DNA of 64,000 nt from Kitasatospora phosalacinea (GCF_030268885.1 NZ_BSSA01000013.1:62001-126000), one strand, 5' to 3'; positions 42,832-52,012 are shown, numbered from the stretch's first letter. Numbers and translations: made by a program. Notes: generated from the letters alone by a model not told the origin.

Positions 42832-43799
42832 TGCGCTACGACAGCCCGATCGAGGCCATCGGCAACACGCCCCTGGTGCGGTTGCCGAGGCTCTCGGCCG
42901 GCGTCCCCGGGAACGAGGACGGCCGGGTCACGCTCTGGGCCAAGCTGGAGGACCGCAACCCCACCGGCTCGATCAAGGACCGCCCGGCGCTGCGCATGAT
43001 CGAGCGCGCCGAGGCGGAGGGCCGGCTCACCCCCGGCTGCACCGTCCTGGAGCCCACCAGCGGCAACACCGGCATCTCGCTCGCCATGGCGGCCAAGCTC
43101 AAGGGCTACCGGATGGTCTGCGTGATGCCGGAGAACACCAGCGAGGAGCGCCGCGAGCTGCTCCGGATGTGGGGCGCGGAGATCATCCCCTCGCCCGCCG
43201 CGGGCGGCTCCAACACCGCGGTCCGGATCGCCAAGGAGCTCGCCGCCGAGCACCCCGACTGGGTGATGCTCTACCAGTACGGCAACCCGGACAACGCCGG
43301 TGCGCACTACGCCACCACCGGCCCGGAGATCCTCGCCGACCTGCCCACCGTCACCCACTTCGTGGCGGGCCTGGGCACCACCGGCACCCTGATGGGCATC
43401 GGCCGCTACCTGCGCGAGAAGGTCCCGGGCGTGCAGATCGTGGCCGCCGAGCCCCGCTACGACGACCTGGTCTACGGCCTGCGCAACCTGGACGAGGGCT
43501 TCGTCCCCGAGCTGTACGACGCCGAGGTGCTCACCACCCGCTTCTCGGTCGGCTCGGCCGACGCCGTCACCCGCACCCGCGAACTGCTGCAGCTGGAGGG
43601 CATCTTCGCGGGCGTCTCCACCGGCGCGGTCGCGCACGCCGCGATCGGCGTGGCCCGCAAGGCCGCCAGGGCCGGGGAGCGGGCGGACGTGGTGTTCGTG
43701 GTCGCCGACGGCGGCTGGAAGTACCTGTCCACCGGCATCTACACCGCCGAGACCACCGAGGCGGCGGTCGAGGCGCTGCAGGGCCAGCTCTGGGCCTGA
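42831..43799 (+). CDS. cysM: CysM, CysO-dependent cysteine synthase
   Basis: The 322-residue PLP enzyme has the Schiff-base lysine K49 in GSIKDRPA, the substrate loop PTSGNTGISLA, the glycine-rich phosphate cup GLGTTGTLMGIGRYL and VFVVADGGWKYLSTGIY. Its placement directly after cysO supports an O-phosphoserine:CysO-thiocarboxylate sulfhydrylase, as in mycobacteria, rather than an O-acetylserine enzyme. It is translationally coupled to cysO. Confidence 0.93.
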   Translation: MRYDSPIEAIGNTPLVRLPRLSAGVPGNEDGRVTLWAKLEDRNPTGSIKDRPALRMIERAEAEGRLTPGCTVLEPTSGNTGISLAMAAKLKGYRMVCVMPENTSEERRELLRMWGAEIIPSPAAGGSNTAVRIAKELAAEHPDWVMLYQYGNPDNAGAHYATTGPEILADLPTVTHFVAGLGTTGTLMGIGRYLREKVPGVQIVAAEPRYDDLVYGLRNLDEGFVPELYDAEVLTTRFSVGSADAVTRTRELLQLEGIFAGVSTGAVAHAAIGVARKAARAGERADVVFVVADGGWKYLSTGIYTAETTEAAVEALQGQLWA

Positions 43800-43815
43800 A
43801 CCGGCGGAAGTCCCC

Positions 43816-43848
43816 ACGGCGCGGCACCCCTTCCGGGGGCCGCGCCGT
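43816..43848 (+). terminator. cysO-cysM operon terminator
   Basis: ACGGCGCGGC (43816-43825) and GCCGCGCCGT (43839-43848) pair perfectly; CCCC and GGGG extend the stem inward. It starts 17 bases after the cysM stop. Confidence 0.8.
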
Positions 43849-44011
43849 CCGTTCGTCCGATCGTCGTCCCGCTGTGACACTGCGGCATTTGTCCGTCCCG
43901 GGTGACCGGTTCGTCACGGAACCGCCACCGCGCCGGTCACGCCCCGGCCGCCGCGGACCGCCCCGCCAGGCTGGCGGCGCACCACTGGTTCGCCGTCTGG
44001 AGGTGGGCGCG

Positions 44012-44200
44012 ATGCCCGGCCGAGAGCTCTGGTCCTACGTCGAGATCGGTCTGCACATCAACGTGCAGACCGAGACCGTGCGCAACTACAAGCGCCACGG
44101 ACTGCTCCCCGAACCCGACCGGGTGGACGCCGCGGGCCACCCCCGCTGGTACCCGGAGACCATCCGCGCCTGGGCGCTGGCCCGCCCCGGCCGCCGCTAG
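44012..44200 (+). CDS. Small helix-turn-helix protein (MerR/excisionase-like)
   Basis: The 62-residue protein consists of one winged HTH: SYVEIGLHINVQTETVRNYK, then RHGLLPEPDRVDAAGHPRW, typical of MerR-like and excisionase-like DNA-binding domains. ATG 44012 follows GGAGGTG at the ideal distance. There is no effector domain. It lies between cysM and the MBL gene; its targets are unknown. Confidence 0.78.
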   Translation: MPGRELWSYVEIGLHINVQTETVRNYKRHGLLPEPDRVDAAGHPRWYPETIRAWALARPGRR

Positions 44201-44391
44201 CCCCCGCGTTCGAACGCCCCCGCCCCGTCCTGGTGATTCCGCCCACAGCCCGGCACGGGAGAGGGGGCAAAGTGCCGCCCGGCCCTTACCCTCGACAGTC
44301 AAAGCACCGACGGAGTCGAAGAACCCCGCCCGCCCGACCGGCGGTGCGGACGGCCGCGGACGATGGCCCGACGGGGCGGGAAGGGCTCGGC

Positions 44392-45144
44392 ATGAAACTG
44401 ACCGTGGTGGGGTGCTCGGGGAGCTTCCCGTCCGTGGACTCCCCGTGCTCCAGCTACCTGGTGGAGCACGACGGCTACCGCCTGGTCCTCGACCTCGGCA
44501 ACGGCGCGCTCGGCGCGCTGCAGAAGTACACCGGGCTGTACGAGGTGGACGCCGTCCTGATCAGCCACCTGCACGCCGACCACTGCGTCGACCTGTGCGC
44601 CTACTGGGTGGCCCGCAACTACCGGGTCGAGGGCTGCCCCGACCCGCTGCCCGTGCACGGGCCGAGCGGCACCGCCGGGCGCCTGGCCCGGGCCTACGAC
44701 ATGCCGGAGAAGCCCGGCATGACCGAGGTCTTCGACTTCCGCGACCTCAGCGACGGCGCCCGGCTGGAGCTCGGCCCGTTCACCGTCACCGCCGCCCGGG
44801 TCAACCACCTGGACTGCGAGGCGTACGGCTTCCGGGTCGAGGCGGACGGCCGCAGCCTGGTCTACTCCGGGGACACCGGCATCTGCCCCGAGCTGGTCGA
44901 ACTCGCCCGCGGCACCGACCTGTTCCTGTGCGAGGCGGCCTACACGGACGGCAAGGAGACCTTCGACTCCATCCACCTCAACGGCACCCAGGCCGGGGAG
45001 CACGCCACCGAGGCCGGGGCCGCCCGGCTGGTCCTCACCCACATCCCGCCGTGGACCGACGCCGAGCGCAACCGCGCGGACGCCGCCGCGGCCTTCGCCG
45101 GACCGGTCGAACTCGCCCGGGCCGGGGCCGTCTACGAGCTGTGA
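44392..45144 (+). CDS. MBL-fold metallo-hydrolase, Rv1339-like
   Basis: The 250-residue protein has the metal motif SHLHADHCVD (H59, H61, D63, H64), later His in VNHLD, YSGDTGICPELVELA, and THIPPWTDAE at the end. It matches the actinobacterial protein at the Rv1339 position, which has been reported to hydrolyse cAMP. Nuclease or phosphodiesterase activity is therefore likely, but cAMP specificity here is inference. Its 3' end overlaps the convergent aminotransferase gene by 13 bases. Confidence 0.88.
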   Translation: MKLTVVGCSGSFPSVDSPCSSYLVEHDGYRLVLDLGNGALGALQKYTGLYEVDAVLISHLHADHCVDLCAYWVARNYRVEGCPDPLPVHGPSGTAGRLARAYDMPEKPGMTEVFDFRDLSDGARLELGPFTVTAARVNHLDCEAYGFRVEADGRSLVYSGDTGICPELVELARGTDLFLCEAAYTDGKETFDSIHLNGTQAGEHATEAGAARLVLTHIPPWTDAERNRADAAAAFAGPVELARAGAVYEL

Positions 45145-46049
45145 ACCGGCGTCAGCCAGTGCCGGTGGCGGGCGTCCGCGCCACTGACCGCGGCCCGGTA
45201 CGCCTCGGCCAGCTTCTTGGTCAACTCGCCCTCGGCAGACGGTAGTTCACGGTTGTCCAGGGAGGCCACCGGGACCACCCCGGCCGCCGTCCCGGAGATG
45301 AACAGCTCGTCGGCCGCGTACAGGTCCGACCGCAGCAGGCTCTCCACCCGAACCTCCACGCCCAGCTCCCGGGCCAGCGTCAGCAGGGTGTCCTGGGTGA
45401 TGCCCTCCAGGGCGCCCGCGCTGGCCGGAGTGGTGCGCAGCACGCCGCCGCGGACCGCGAACACGTTCTCCGAACTGCACTCGCTGACCGTGCCGTCCGG
45501 TGCCAGCAGCAGCGCCTCGTCGAAGCCCGCGTCGGTCGCCTCCCGCCGGGCCAGCGCCGAGTTGAGGTACGGGCCGGTGGCCTTCGCCGCCGGGGGAACG
45601 GAGTTGGGGTCGGTGCGCCGCCAACTGCTGGTCATCAGCCGCAGTCCGCGCCCCGCCTCCAGGTAGGCCGGCCACTCCCAGGAGGCGATCGACACGCTGG
45701 TGGGGGAGTGGCGCATGTCCAGCCCCATCGAGCCGTAGCCCAGGAACGCCAGGTGCCGCAGGTAGCAGGAGCGGTGGCCGTTGGCCGCCACCAGCGCCAC
45801 CGTCGCCGCCGCCAACTCCTCCTGACTGTACGGGAGTTCGATGCGCAGCATCCGGGCGCTGCGCTCCAGCCGGGCCAGGTGCTCGTCCAGCCGGAACACC
45901 GCGGGCCCGTCCGCGGTCTCGAACACCCGGGTGCCCTCCAGCACCCCGGTGCCGTAGTGCAGCGCGTGCGTCAGCACGTGGACGCGGGCCTCCTGCCAGG
46001 GCACCAGCGCGCCGTCGAACCAGATCACGGAAGACTCGGGAATCGCCAT
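45132..46049 (-). CDS. Class IV aminotransferase (branched-chain aminotransferase-like)
   Basis: The 305-residue PLP enzyme has K156 in PPAAKATGPYLNS as the cofactor lysine, the N-terminal FDGALVPWQEARVHVLTHALHYGTGVLEG motif region, ECSSENVFAVRGG and LEGITQDTLLTLARELG. The signature fits IlvE (branched-chain amino acid transaminase); D-amino-acid transaminase or aminodeoxychorismate lyase are less likely. ATG 46049 is used; an in-frame ATG at 46058 would add 3 residues. Confidence 0.85.
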   Translation of the reverse strand: MAIPESSVIWFDGALVPWQEARVHVLTHALHYGTGVLEGTRVFETADGPAVFRLDEHLARLERSARMLRIELPYSQEELAAATVALVAANGHRSCYLRHLAFLGYGSMGLDMRHSPTSVSIASWEWPAYLEAGRGLRLMTSSWRRTDPNSVPPAAKATGPYLNSALARREATDAGFDEALLLAPDGTVSECSSENVFAVRGGVLRTTPASAGALEGITQDTLLTLARELGVEVRVESLLRSDLYAADELFISGTAAGVVPVASLDNRELPSAEGELTKKLAEAYRAAVSGADARHRHWLTPVHSS

Positions 46050-46243
46050 GCCGCCCATCCTGGGGACCCCCGGCCGCCCGGCGAAGCCCCCCGGCCGCGC
46101 CGGATCAGGCCATGGCCGCCACCGGAGCACCCGTCTCGGATGCCGGTCACCCGCCGCCGCTCCCGGCCCCGGACCCCCGCCCGCCGTCTCGCATGCTGAA
46201 AACCGCGGTCCGCCCACCGGCTGCGGCCCTAGGCTCCCGGAGG

Positions 46244-47191
46244 GTGGAGACCAGCACCGCCCTGTACGCCCGCCTGCTCGCCGACCCCGGCTTGCCGCTG
46301 GACTCCCTGCGCAAGGAACTCGGCTGTACGGAACGGGAGTTCGAGCAGGCGATGGGCGAACTGCGCGGCCTCGGCCTGCTCCGGCAGACCTCCGCCACCG
46401 GCAGCGGGGTCACCGTCGTCTCGATCGACACCGCCGTGCGCCGCCTGCTCGCCGACTCCGACCGCCGCTTCACCGAACTGCTCGGCGAGGCCCGCCGCAC
46501 CCGCGAGCAGGTCGAGCACCTGCACGCCCGCTACCTGCCGCTGCAGACCGGCACCGCCCACGAACTCGTCCGCGGCGCCGACCGGGTCGCCGCCCTGCTG
46601 GAGGACGCCGCCCGCGGCGCCCGCACCGAGGCGCTCTCGCTGCGCCCCGGCCAGGACCAGTCCGAGAGCGGCCTGGCCGGGAAGCTCGCCCGCGAGCGGA
46701 TCGCGCTGGCCCACGGGGTCACCCTGCGCACCATCTACCCCGCCGCCGCGCTCCACCAGGGCGCGGTGCTGGCCCACGTCCAGGCGCTGACCGCGGCCGG
46801 TGCGCACATCCGGGTCGCGCACACCCTGCCGCTGTGGCTGATCGTGGTCGACGCGGGCCTGGCGGTGCTGCCCGCGCCGGGGGAGCCGCCGGGCAGCGCG
46901 GCGGTGGTGGTCCGCGACCCGGCGGTGGTCGGCGTGGTCCGCGAGCTGTTCGAGCACTTCTGGGCGGCCAGCTGGATCCCGCCGGAGCTGCTCGGCCGCA
47001 CCACCCCCGACGACCGCCACCGCGAGGTGCTGCGGCTGCTCGCGGCCGGGCTCACCGACCAGGCGATCGGCCGCAAGCTGGAGATCTCCGACCGCACGGT
47101 GCGCCGCCTGGTCGCCGACCTGACCACGGCGCTGGGCGCCCAGTCGCGCTTCCAGGCGGGCGTGCACGCGGCCCGGCTGGGCTGGATCTAG
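46244..47191 (+). CDS. LuxR-type HTH regulator with TrmB-like N-terminus
   Basis: The 315-residue protein has an N-terminal winged helix (LLADPGLPLDSLRKELGCTE), a central phospholipase D-like/effector region, and a C-terminal LuxR-type HTH (EVLRLLAAGLTDQAIGRKLEISDRTVRRLVADL). GTG 46244 lies about 8 bases after CTAGGCT, a -10-like box, which fits a leaderless mRNA; ATG 46193 or GTG 46112 are alternatives. It is divergent from the aminotransferase gene. Confidence 0.8.
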   Translation: METSTALYARLLADPGLPLDSLRKELGCTEREFEQAMGELRGLGLLRQTSATGSGVTVVSIDTAVRRLLADSDRRFTELLGEARRTREQVEHLHARYLPLQTGTAHELVRGADRVAALLEDAARGARTEALSLRPGQDQSESGLAGKLARERIALAHGVTLRTIYPAAALHQGAVLAHVQALTAAGAHIRVAHTLPLWLIVVDAGLAVLPAPGEPPGSAAVVVRDPAVVGVVRELFEHFWAASWIPPELLGRTTPDDRHREVLRLLAAGLTDQAIGRKLEISDRTVRRLVADLTTALGAQSRFQAGVHAARLGWI

Positions 47192-47204
47192 GCCCCCGTC
47201 CGGC

Positions 47205-48458
47205 CTACCCGTCCTCGAAGCCGTCGTCCTCCTCGCGCCCCGGGGTCCTGAGGTCGAACCTGATGATGACGAAGCGGAACAGCGTGTAGTAGACCGCCGC
47301 GAAGCACAGGCCGATCGGGATGACCAGCCACGGTTTCGTGGCCAGGTTCCAGTTCAGGACGTAGTCGATGACGCCCGCGGAGAAGGTGAAGCCGTGGTGC
47401 ACGCCCAGCGCCCAGGTGACGGCCATGGACAGGCCGGTGAGCACGGCGTGCAGGGCGTACAGGACGGGGGCGATGAACAGGAAGGCGAACTCGATCGGCT
47501 CGGTGATGCCGGTGGCGAAGGAGGTCAGCGCGAGCGAGAACATCATGCCCAGGACGGCGCGGCGGCGCTCCGGGCGGGCGCAGTGGGCGATGGCGAGGGC
47601 GGCGGCGGGCAGGCCGAACATCATGATCGGGAAGAAGCCGGACATGAACTGGCCGGCCGCGAGGTCGTGCTGGAAGAACCGGGTCTGGTCGCCGTGGAAC
47701 TCCTGGGTGCCGACTCGGTACGTCCCGGCCTGCTGCCAGAAGAAGGTGTTGGCGAACTGGTGCAGGCCGAACGGCAGCAGGGCCCGGTTGATCAGCCCGA
47801 ACAGGCCGGAGCCGAGCGCGCCGAGGCCGATCGTCCAGCTGCTGAAGCGGTCCACGACGCTGCCGATCGGGCCCCAGCACAGGCCGAAGAAGACGCCGAG
47901 GGCGGTGCCGACGAAGGCCATCACGATCGGGACCAGCCGCCGCCCGTTGAAGAAGCCGAGCCAGTCGACCAGCCGGGTGCGGTGCAGCCGCTGCCACAGG
48001 ACCGCGGACAGCAGGCCGACCACCACGCCGCCGAGCACCCCCGGGTCCTGGTAGGCGGCCTCGACGTCCCGGCCGGGCAGCACCTGGTAGCCGGACTTCG
48101 GGAAGGCGGTGAGGACCTGGTGGTAGGTGAGGAAGCCGACCAGGGCGGCGAGCGCGGTGGAGCCGTCGGACTTCTTGGCGTAGCCGATGGCGATGCCGAC
48201 GCAGAACAGCAGCGGCATCCAGTCGAAGACGGCGTGGCCGGAGGCGGAGAACACCTCGGCCACCCTGGTCCAGCCCAGGCCCTGGTCGCCGAAGACGTCC
48301 TCCTTGCCGAGCCGCAGCAGGATGCCCGCGGCGGGCAGCACGGCGATCGGGAGCTGGAGGCTGCGGCCGATCTTCTGGAGGGACGCGAAGACCCGGGAGC
48401 GCAGCTCCCGTCCGCCGGGTGCCGCCGCGGGCCGGGAGTTCTGCGCGGTCGTACTCAT
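47205..48458 (-). CDS. nagE2: PTS EIIC permease for N-acetylglucosamine
   Basis: The 417-residue membrane protein has the glucose-family EIIC features: LQLPIAVLPAAGILLRLG, MSGFFPIMMFGLPAAALAIAH, the sugar-site SFATGITEPIEFAFLFIAP, and a C-terminal FDLRTPGRE tail with no attached EIIB. In S. coelicolor the GlcNAc genes nagF, nagE1 and nagE2 lie together, and this copy takes the nagE2 position. A DasR operator with a perfect palindromic core lies 28 bases upstream of its start. It would import and phosphorylate GlcNAc with NagF and shared EIIA. Confidence 0.87.
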   Translation of the reverse strand: MSTTAQNSRPAAAPGGRELRSRVFASLQKIGRSLQLPIAVLPAAGILLRLGKEDVFGDQGLGWTRVAEVFSASGHAVFDWMPLLFCVGIAIGYAKKSDGSTALAALVGFLTYHQVLTAFPKSGYQVLPGRDVEAAYQDPGVLGGVVVGLLSAVLWQRLHRTRLVDWLGFFNGRRLVPIVMAFVGTALGVFFGLCWGPIGSVVDRFSSWTIGLGALGSGLFGLINRALLPFGLHQFANTFFWQQAGTYRVGTQEFHGDQTRFFQHDLAAGQFMSGFFPIMMFGLPAAALAIAHCARPERRRAVLGMMFSLALTSFATGITEPIEFAFLFIAPVLYALHAVLTGLSMAVTWALGVHHGFTFSAGVIDYVLNWNLATKPWLVIPIGLCFAAVYYTLFRFVIIRFDLRTPGREEDDGFEDG

Positions 48459-48485
48459 AGCGGTGGTTCCTCACGGCAGCGCGAT

Positions 48486-48501
48486 CCTGGTCTAGACCAC
48501 T
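48486..48501. promoter_or_regulatory. DasR operator (dre) of nagE2
   Basis: CCTGGTCTAGACCACT matches the published dre consensus; the core TGGTCTAGACCA (48488-48499) is a perfect palindrome. It lies 28 bases upstream of the EIIC start codon. DasR is a GntR-family repressor released by glucosamine-6-phosphate or GlcNAc-6-phosphate. Confidence 0.9.
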
Positions 48502-48661
48502 TAAGGTCTCGTTCAGCTTTCTAGCACGGGCCGAACGGGGTCCGGAACCCTCTTAAGGTTCACGGGGGACAAGCGCTGCGGGATCGAAACCTGGGTCGGG
48601 TTGACGCCGGATCAATTGACCGGGATTTCCCTCCTTTTGGATCGACCGGAAACAAAAGTGT

Positions 48662-48692
48662 GCCCCCGGCGGGAATGCCTCCCGCCGGGGGC
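48662..48692 (-). terminator. Terminator of the upstream EIIC gene
   Basis: GCCCCCGGCGGG (48662-48673) and CCCGCCGGGGGC (48681-48692) form a perfect 12-bp stem with a 7-base loop, 22 bases past the stop of the nagE1-like gene. Confidence 0.85.
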
Positions 48693-48713
48693 GCCGGGGC
48701 CGCTGACCTGGGA

Positions 48714-50003
48714 TCAGGCCTTGGTCACGTCCTCGACCTCGTCGTCGTCCTCGCGACCCGGGGTCTTGAGGTCGAACTTGACGATGATGAAGCGGAACAG
48801 GACGTAGTAGACCACCGCGAAGCACAGGCCGATCGGGATGATCAGCCAGGGTTTCGTGGCCAGGTTCCAGTTGATGACGTAGTCGAGCAGGCCGGCCGAG
48901 AAACTGAAGCCGTCGTGGACGCCGAGCCCCCAGGTGATGGCCATCGAGGCGCCGGTGAGCAGGGCGTGGACGGCGTACAGCAGGGGGGCGACGTAGGCGA
49001 AGGAGTACTCGATGGGTTCGGTGACGCCGGTGACGAAGGAGGTCAGCGCGACCGAGAGCATCAGGCCGTAGATCTCCTTGCGCCGGTGCGGCTTGGCGGC
49101 CGCGGCGATGGCCATCGCCGCGGCGGGCAGCGCGAACATCATGATCGGGAAGAAGCCGGAGGTGAACTGGCCCGCCGTCGGGTCGCCCGCCAGGAAGCGG
49201 TTGATGTCGCCGTTGACGACCGTGCCGTCCGGCTTGGTGAAGGAGCCGAACTGGAACCAGAGGAAGGTGTTCAGCAGCTGGTGCATGCCGATCAGCAGCA
49301 GGGCGCGGTTGGCGACGCCGAAGATGCCGGAGCCGCCGGCGCCGAGGTCGGCCAGCCACTGGGAGAAGTCGTTCATGCCGGTGCCGATCGGCTTCCAGAT
49401 CCAGGCCATCAGCGAGCCGAACAGCAGGCCGACCAGGGCGGTGATCATCGGGACCAGCCGGCGGCCGTTGAAGAAGCCCAGCCAGTCGACCAGCCTGACC
49501 CGGTGGTAGCGCACCCACAGCCAGGCCGAGAAGAGGCCCATCAGGATGCCGCCCAGGACGCCGGGGTTCTGGTAGACGGTGTTGGCCGCCTTGCCGCCGG
49601 CGAAGTCGATGCACTGGTTGCCCTTGAGCACGGTGGGCGCCGGGCAGTCCTCGGGGAACGCCTGCAGGACGGCGTAGTAGACCAGGAAGCCGGCCACCGC
49701 GGCGAGCGCGGTGGAGCCGTCGGCCTTCTTGGCCATGCCGATGGCGACGCCGATGCAGAACAGCAGCGGCAGGCCCAGCGAGGAGTTGAGCAGCGCGCCG
49801 CCCGCGGCACCGATGGCGGTGGCGACGTTGTCCCAGCCGAGGCCGTCGGAGCCGAAGATGTCCGGCTGGCCGAGGCGGTTCAGGATGCCCGCGGCGGGCA
49901 GGACGGCGACCGGCAGCTGGAGGCTGCGGCCCATCTTCTGCAGGCCGCCGTAGAAGGTGTGCCACCACGTGGTCTGGTGCGCCGTGGCGCCTGGTGAACT
50001 CAT
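48714..50003 (-). CDS. nagE1: PTS EIIC permease for N-acetylglucosamine, second copy
   Basis: The 429-residue EIIC paralogue of the gene at 47205-48458 contains LQLPVAVLPAAGILNRLG, FTSGFFPIMMFALPAAAMAI and SFVTGVTEPIEYSFAYVAP, and ends FDLKTPGREDDD. The two share most motifs, which points to a tandem duplication. It lies next to nagF in the nagE1 position of S. coelicolor. ATG 50003 follows GGAGGG. A DasR-type site (50105-50120) lies between it and nagF. Confidence 0.87.
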   Translation of the reverse strand: MSSPGATAHQTTWWHTFYGGLQKMGRSLQLPVAVLPAAGILNRLGQPDIFGSDGLGWDNVATAIGAAGGALLNSSLGLPLLFCIGVAIGMAKKADGSTALAAVAGFLVYYAVLQAFPEDCPAPTVLKGNQCIDFAGGKAANTVYQNPGVLGGILMGLFSAWLWVRYHRVRLVDWLGFFNGRRLVPMITALVGLLFGSLMAWIWKPIGTGMNDFSQWLADLGAGGSGIFGVANRALLLIGMHQLLNTFLWFQFGSFTKPDGTVVNGDINRFLAGDPTAGQFTSGFFPIMMFALPAAAMAIAAAAKPHRRKEIYGLMLSVALTSFVTGVTEPIEYSFAYVAPLLYAVHALLTGASMAITWGLGVHDGFSFSAGLLDYVINWNLATKPWLIIPIGLCFAVVYYVLFRFIIVKFDLKTPGREDDDEVEDVTKA

Positions 50004-50104
50004 CGTCGGCCCTCCGCTGCCGTTCCCGTTGCCTCTGGGGTCCATCCGTGCGCGGGGCCAGGAACACCGGCGGACCGTTCTGCGTTGTCCCGAGTACACC
50101 TAGG

Positions 50105-50120
50105 ATTGGTGTAGACCATT
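50105..50120. promoter_or_regulatory. DasR operator (dre) between nagE1 and nagF
   Basis: ATTGGTGTAGACCATT matches dre with one deviation in the core (TGGTGTAGACCA). It lies 102 bases upstream of nagE1 and 254 bases upstream of nagF, so it may serve both divergent genes. The rest of the 370-base gap (50004-50373) shows no gene. Confidence 0.85.
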
Positions 50121-50373
50121 TTCGAGGCAGTGGCGGTCCGCGGGTTCGAGAGCCCGATGATCGTCATCCTCCGGCGGCCGCGGAGGCGGCCGCGCGCGGG
50201 GATAGCCCGAAAGGGGACTAACGTGGCATGTCGGTCGGAATCGGGTGATGCTGGTCGCGCCGTCGGAAGACGCGGCAAACTGATCCCGGGTCACCTCCGG
50301 CCGGCACCACCGCACACGCAGTACGGCACCCGGCGACCGACCGCCGAAGCGCCGAGACAGAGGGAGAAAGACC

Positions 50374-50607
50374 ATGGCCAGCAAGGCTGAGAAGATCGTC
50401 GCCGGTCTCGGCGGAATCGAGAACATCGACGAGGTCGAGGGCTGCATCACCCGGCTGCGCACCGAGGTCCACGACGCCTCCAAGGTCGACGAGGCGGCGC
50501 TCAAGGCGGCCGGCGCCCACGGTGTGGTGAAGATGGGCACGGCCATCCAGGTCGTCATCGGCACCGACGCCGACCCGATCGCCGCCGAGATCGAGGACAT
50601 GATGTGA
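50374..50607 (+). CDS. nagF: PTS EIIB component NagF
   Basis: The 77-residue single-domain EIIB protein has the phosphorylated cysteine C24 in EVEGCITRLR, and AAGAHGVVKMGTAIQVVIGTDAD. In most bacteria EIIB is fused to EIIC; streptomycetes keep it separate. It passes phosphate from EIIA to GlcNAc bound by the EIIC permeases. GAGGGAGAAAG precedes ATG 50374. Confidence 0.93.
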   Translation: MASKAEKIVAGLGGIENIDEVEGCITRLRTEVHDASKVDEAALKAAGAHGVVKMGTAIQVVIGTDADPIAAEIEDMM

Positions 50608-50645
50608 GCTGAGCCTCCCCGCAGGCCGCTCCACCCGCACGGCCC

Positions 50646-50673
50646 GCCCGCCGGAGACCACCGGCCGGCGGGC
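50646..50673 (+). terminator. nagF terminator
   Basis: GCCCGCCGG (50646-50654) and CCGGCGGGC (50665-50673) form a 9-bp stem with a 10-base loop between nagF and rph. Confidence 0.6.
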
Positions 50674-50727
50674 CGTCGCGCGTGCGCCCCCGCCGGAGGC
50701 CGGGCGGCGACCCGATACGCTCGGGGC

Positions 50728-51453
50728 ATGTCTCGCATCGACGGCCGCACCCCCGACCAGCTCCGCCCCGTCACCATCGAACGGAACTGGAGCAAGCACG
50801 CCGAAGGCTCCGTCCTGGTCTCCTACGGCGACACCAAGGTGCTGTGCACCGCCAGCGTCACCGAGGGCGTCCCGCGCTGGCGCAAGGGCAGCGGCGAGGG
50901 CTGGGTCACCGCCGAGTACGCCATGCTGCCCCGGGCCACCAACACCCGCGGCGACCGCGAGTCCGTCCGCGGCAAGATCGGCGGCCGCACCCACGAGATC
51001 AGCCGGCTGATCGGCCGCTCGCTGCGCGCCGTGATCGACCACCGGGCGCTCGCCGAGAACACCATCGTGCTGGACTGCGACGTCCTCCAGGCCGACGGCG
51101 GCACCCGCACCGCGGCGATCACCGGCGCGTACGTGGCCCTGGTCGACGCGGTCTCCTGGGCGCGCGAGAAGAAGCTGCTGCGGGCCAAGGGCCAGCCGAT
51201 CACCGGCGGCGTCAGCGCGGTCAGCGTCGGCATCATCGACGGCGTGCCGATGCTCGACCTCCGCTACGAGGAGGACGTCCGGGCCGAGACCGACATGAAC
51301 GTCGTCTGCACCTCCGACGGCCGCTTCGTGGAGGTCCAGGGCACCGCCGAGGGCGCCCCCTTCGACCGCGAACTGCTCGACCGGCTGCTCGACCTGGGCA
51401 GCCTGGGCTGCGCCGAGCTCGACGAGATCCAGCGCAAGGCCCTGGAACTGTAG
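50728..51453 (+). CDS. rph: RNase PH
   Basis: The 241-residue protein is full length: RPVTIERNWSKHAEGSVLVS, GEGWVTAEYAMLPRATNTR, ISRLIGRSLRAVIDHRALAENTIVLDCDVLQADGGTRTAAITGAYVAL region and YEEDVRAETDMNVV. It trims tRNA 3' ends with phosphate. The rph-rdgB pairing is conserved in actinobacteria; here one small gene lies between them. Confidence 0.96.
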   Translation: MSRIDGRTPDQLRPVTIERNWSKHAEGSVLVSYGDTKVLCTASVTEGVPRWRKGSGEGWVTAEYAMLPRATNTRGDRESVRGKIGGRTHEISRLIGRSLRAVIDHRALAENTIVLDCDVLQADGGTRTAAITGAYVALVDAVSWAREKKLLRAKGQPITGGVSAVSVGIIDGVPMLDLRYEEDVRAETDMNVVCTSDGRFVEVQGTAEGAPFDRELLDRLLDLGSLGCAELDEIQRKALEL

Positions 51454-51576
51454 GGAACCGCGGTGGGCTGAACGGCCGTCAGGGAGGGAGGGACGGGCCG
51501 ACGGGTGCTGTACAGGCGCGCGGGCCGGGCCTTAACGTTCGGGGTGAGCCCGCTCACCCTCCTGGAGGACTCGCCG

Positions 51577-51972
51577 ATGCAGCAGCCGCTGAGCATCAAC
51601 CGCACCACCGCGCTCGCCGTCGCCGCACTGGCCCTGGTGCTGCCGCTGAGCGCGGTCAGCTGCTCCGCCGCGGAGAAGGCGCTGAGCTGCGCCAACACCG
51701 CGGTGCAGATCACCACGCACGTCACCGAGCTCGGCGAGGCGGTCAACAACGTCGACCAGGACCCGAACGCCACCGGGCAGGCGCTGCAGAACCTCAAGGG
51801 CGACCTGGACAAGCTCGGGCGCAACTCCGGCGACGCGGACCTCTCCAAGGCGGTCACCGACCTGCAGGGCCAGGTCGACAACGTGCAGAAGGCCGTCGAC
51901 GCCCACCAGGCCCCCGACCTCGGGCCGCTGGTCAGCGCGGCCGGGCGGGTCAGCAAGGTGTGCACCGGCTGA
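51577..51972 (+). CDS. Small secreted (possibly lipo-) protein
   Basis: The 131-residue protein has a signal segment (TTALAVAALALVLPLSAVSC). The Cys could be a lipidation site, but Ala at -3 makes the lipobox weak. The mature part is helical with LGEAVNNVDQDPN and regular heptad-like spacing, and it contains two further Cys. ATG 51577 follows TGGAGG. It lies between rph and rdgB; the function is unknown. Confidence 0.7.
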   Translation: MQQPLSINRTTALAVAALALVLPLSAVSCSAAEKALSCANTAVQITTHVTELGEAVNNVDQDPNATGQALQNLKGDLDKLGRNSGDADLSKAVTDLQGQVDNVQKAVDAHQAPDLGPLVSAAGRVSKVCTG

Positions 51973-52012
51973 TCGGCCGGACCGGGCGGGCGGCGGCACT
52001 AGGCTGGGGGCC

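Noticed and set aside
50130..50200. GGTTCGAG segment suggesting a third tRNA
   Set aside because: No acceptor stem, anticodon arm or D-arm can be formed around it.
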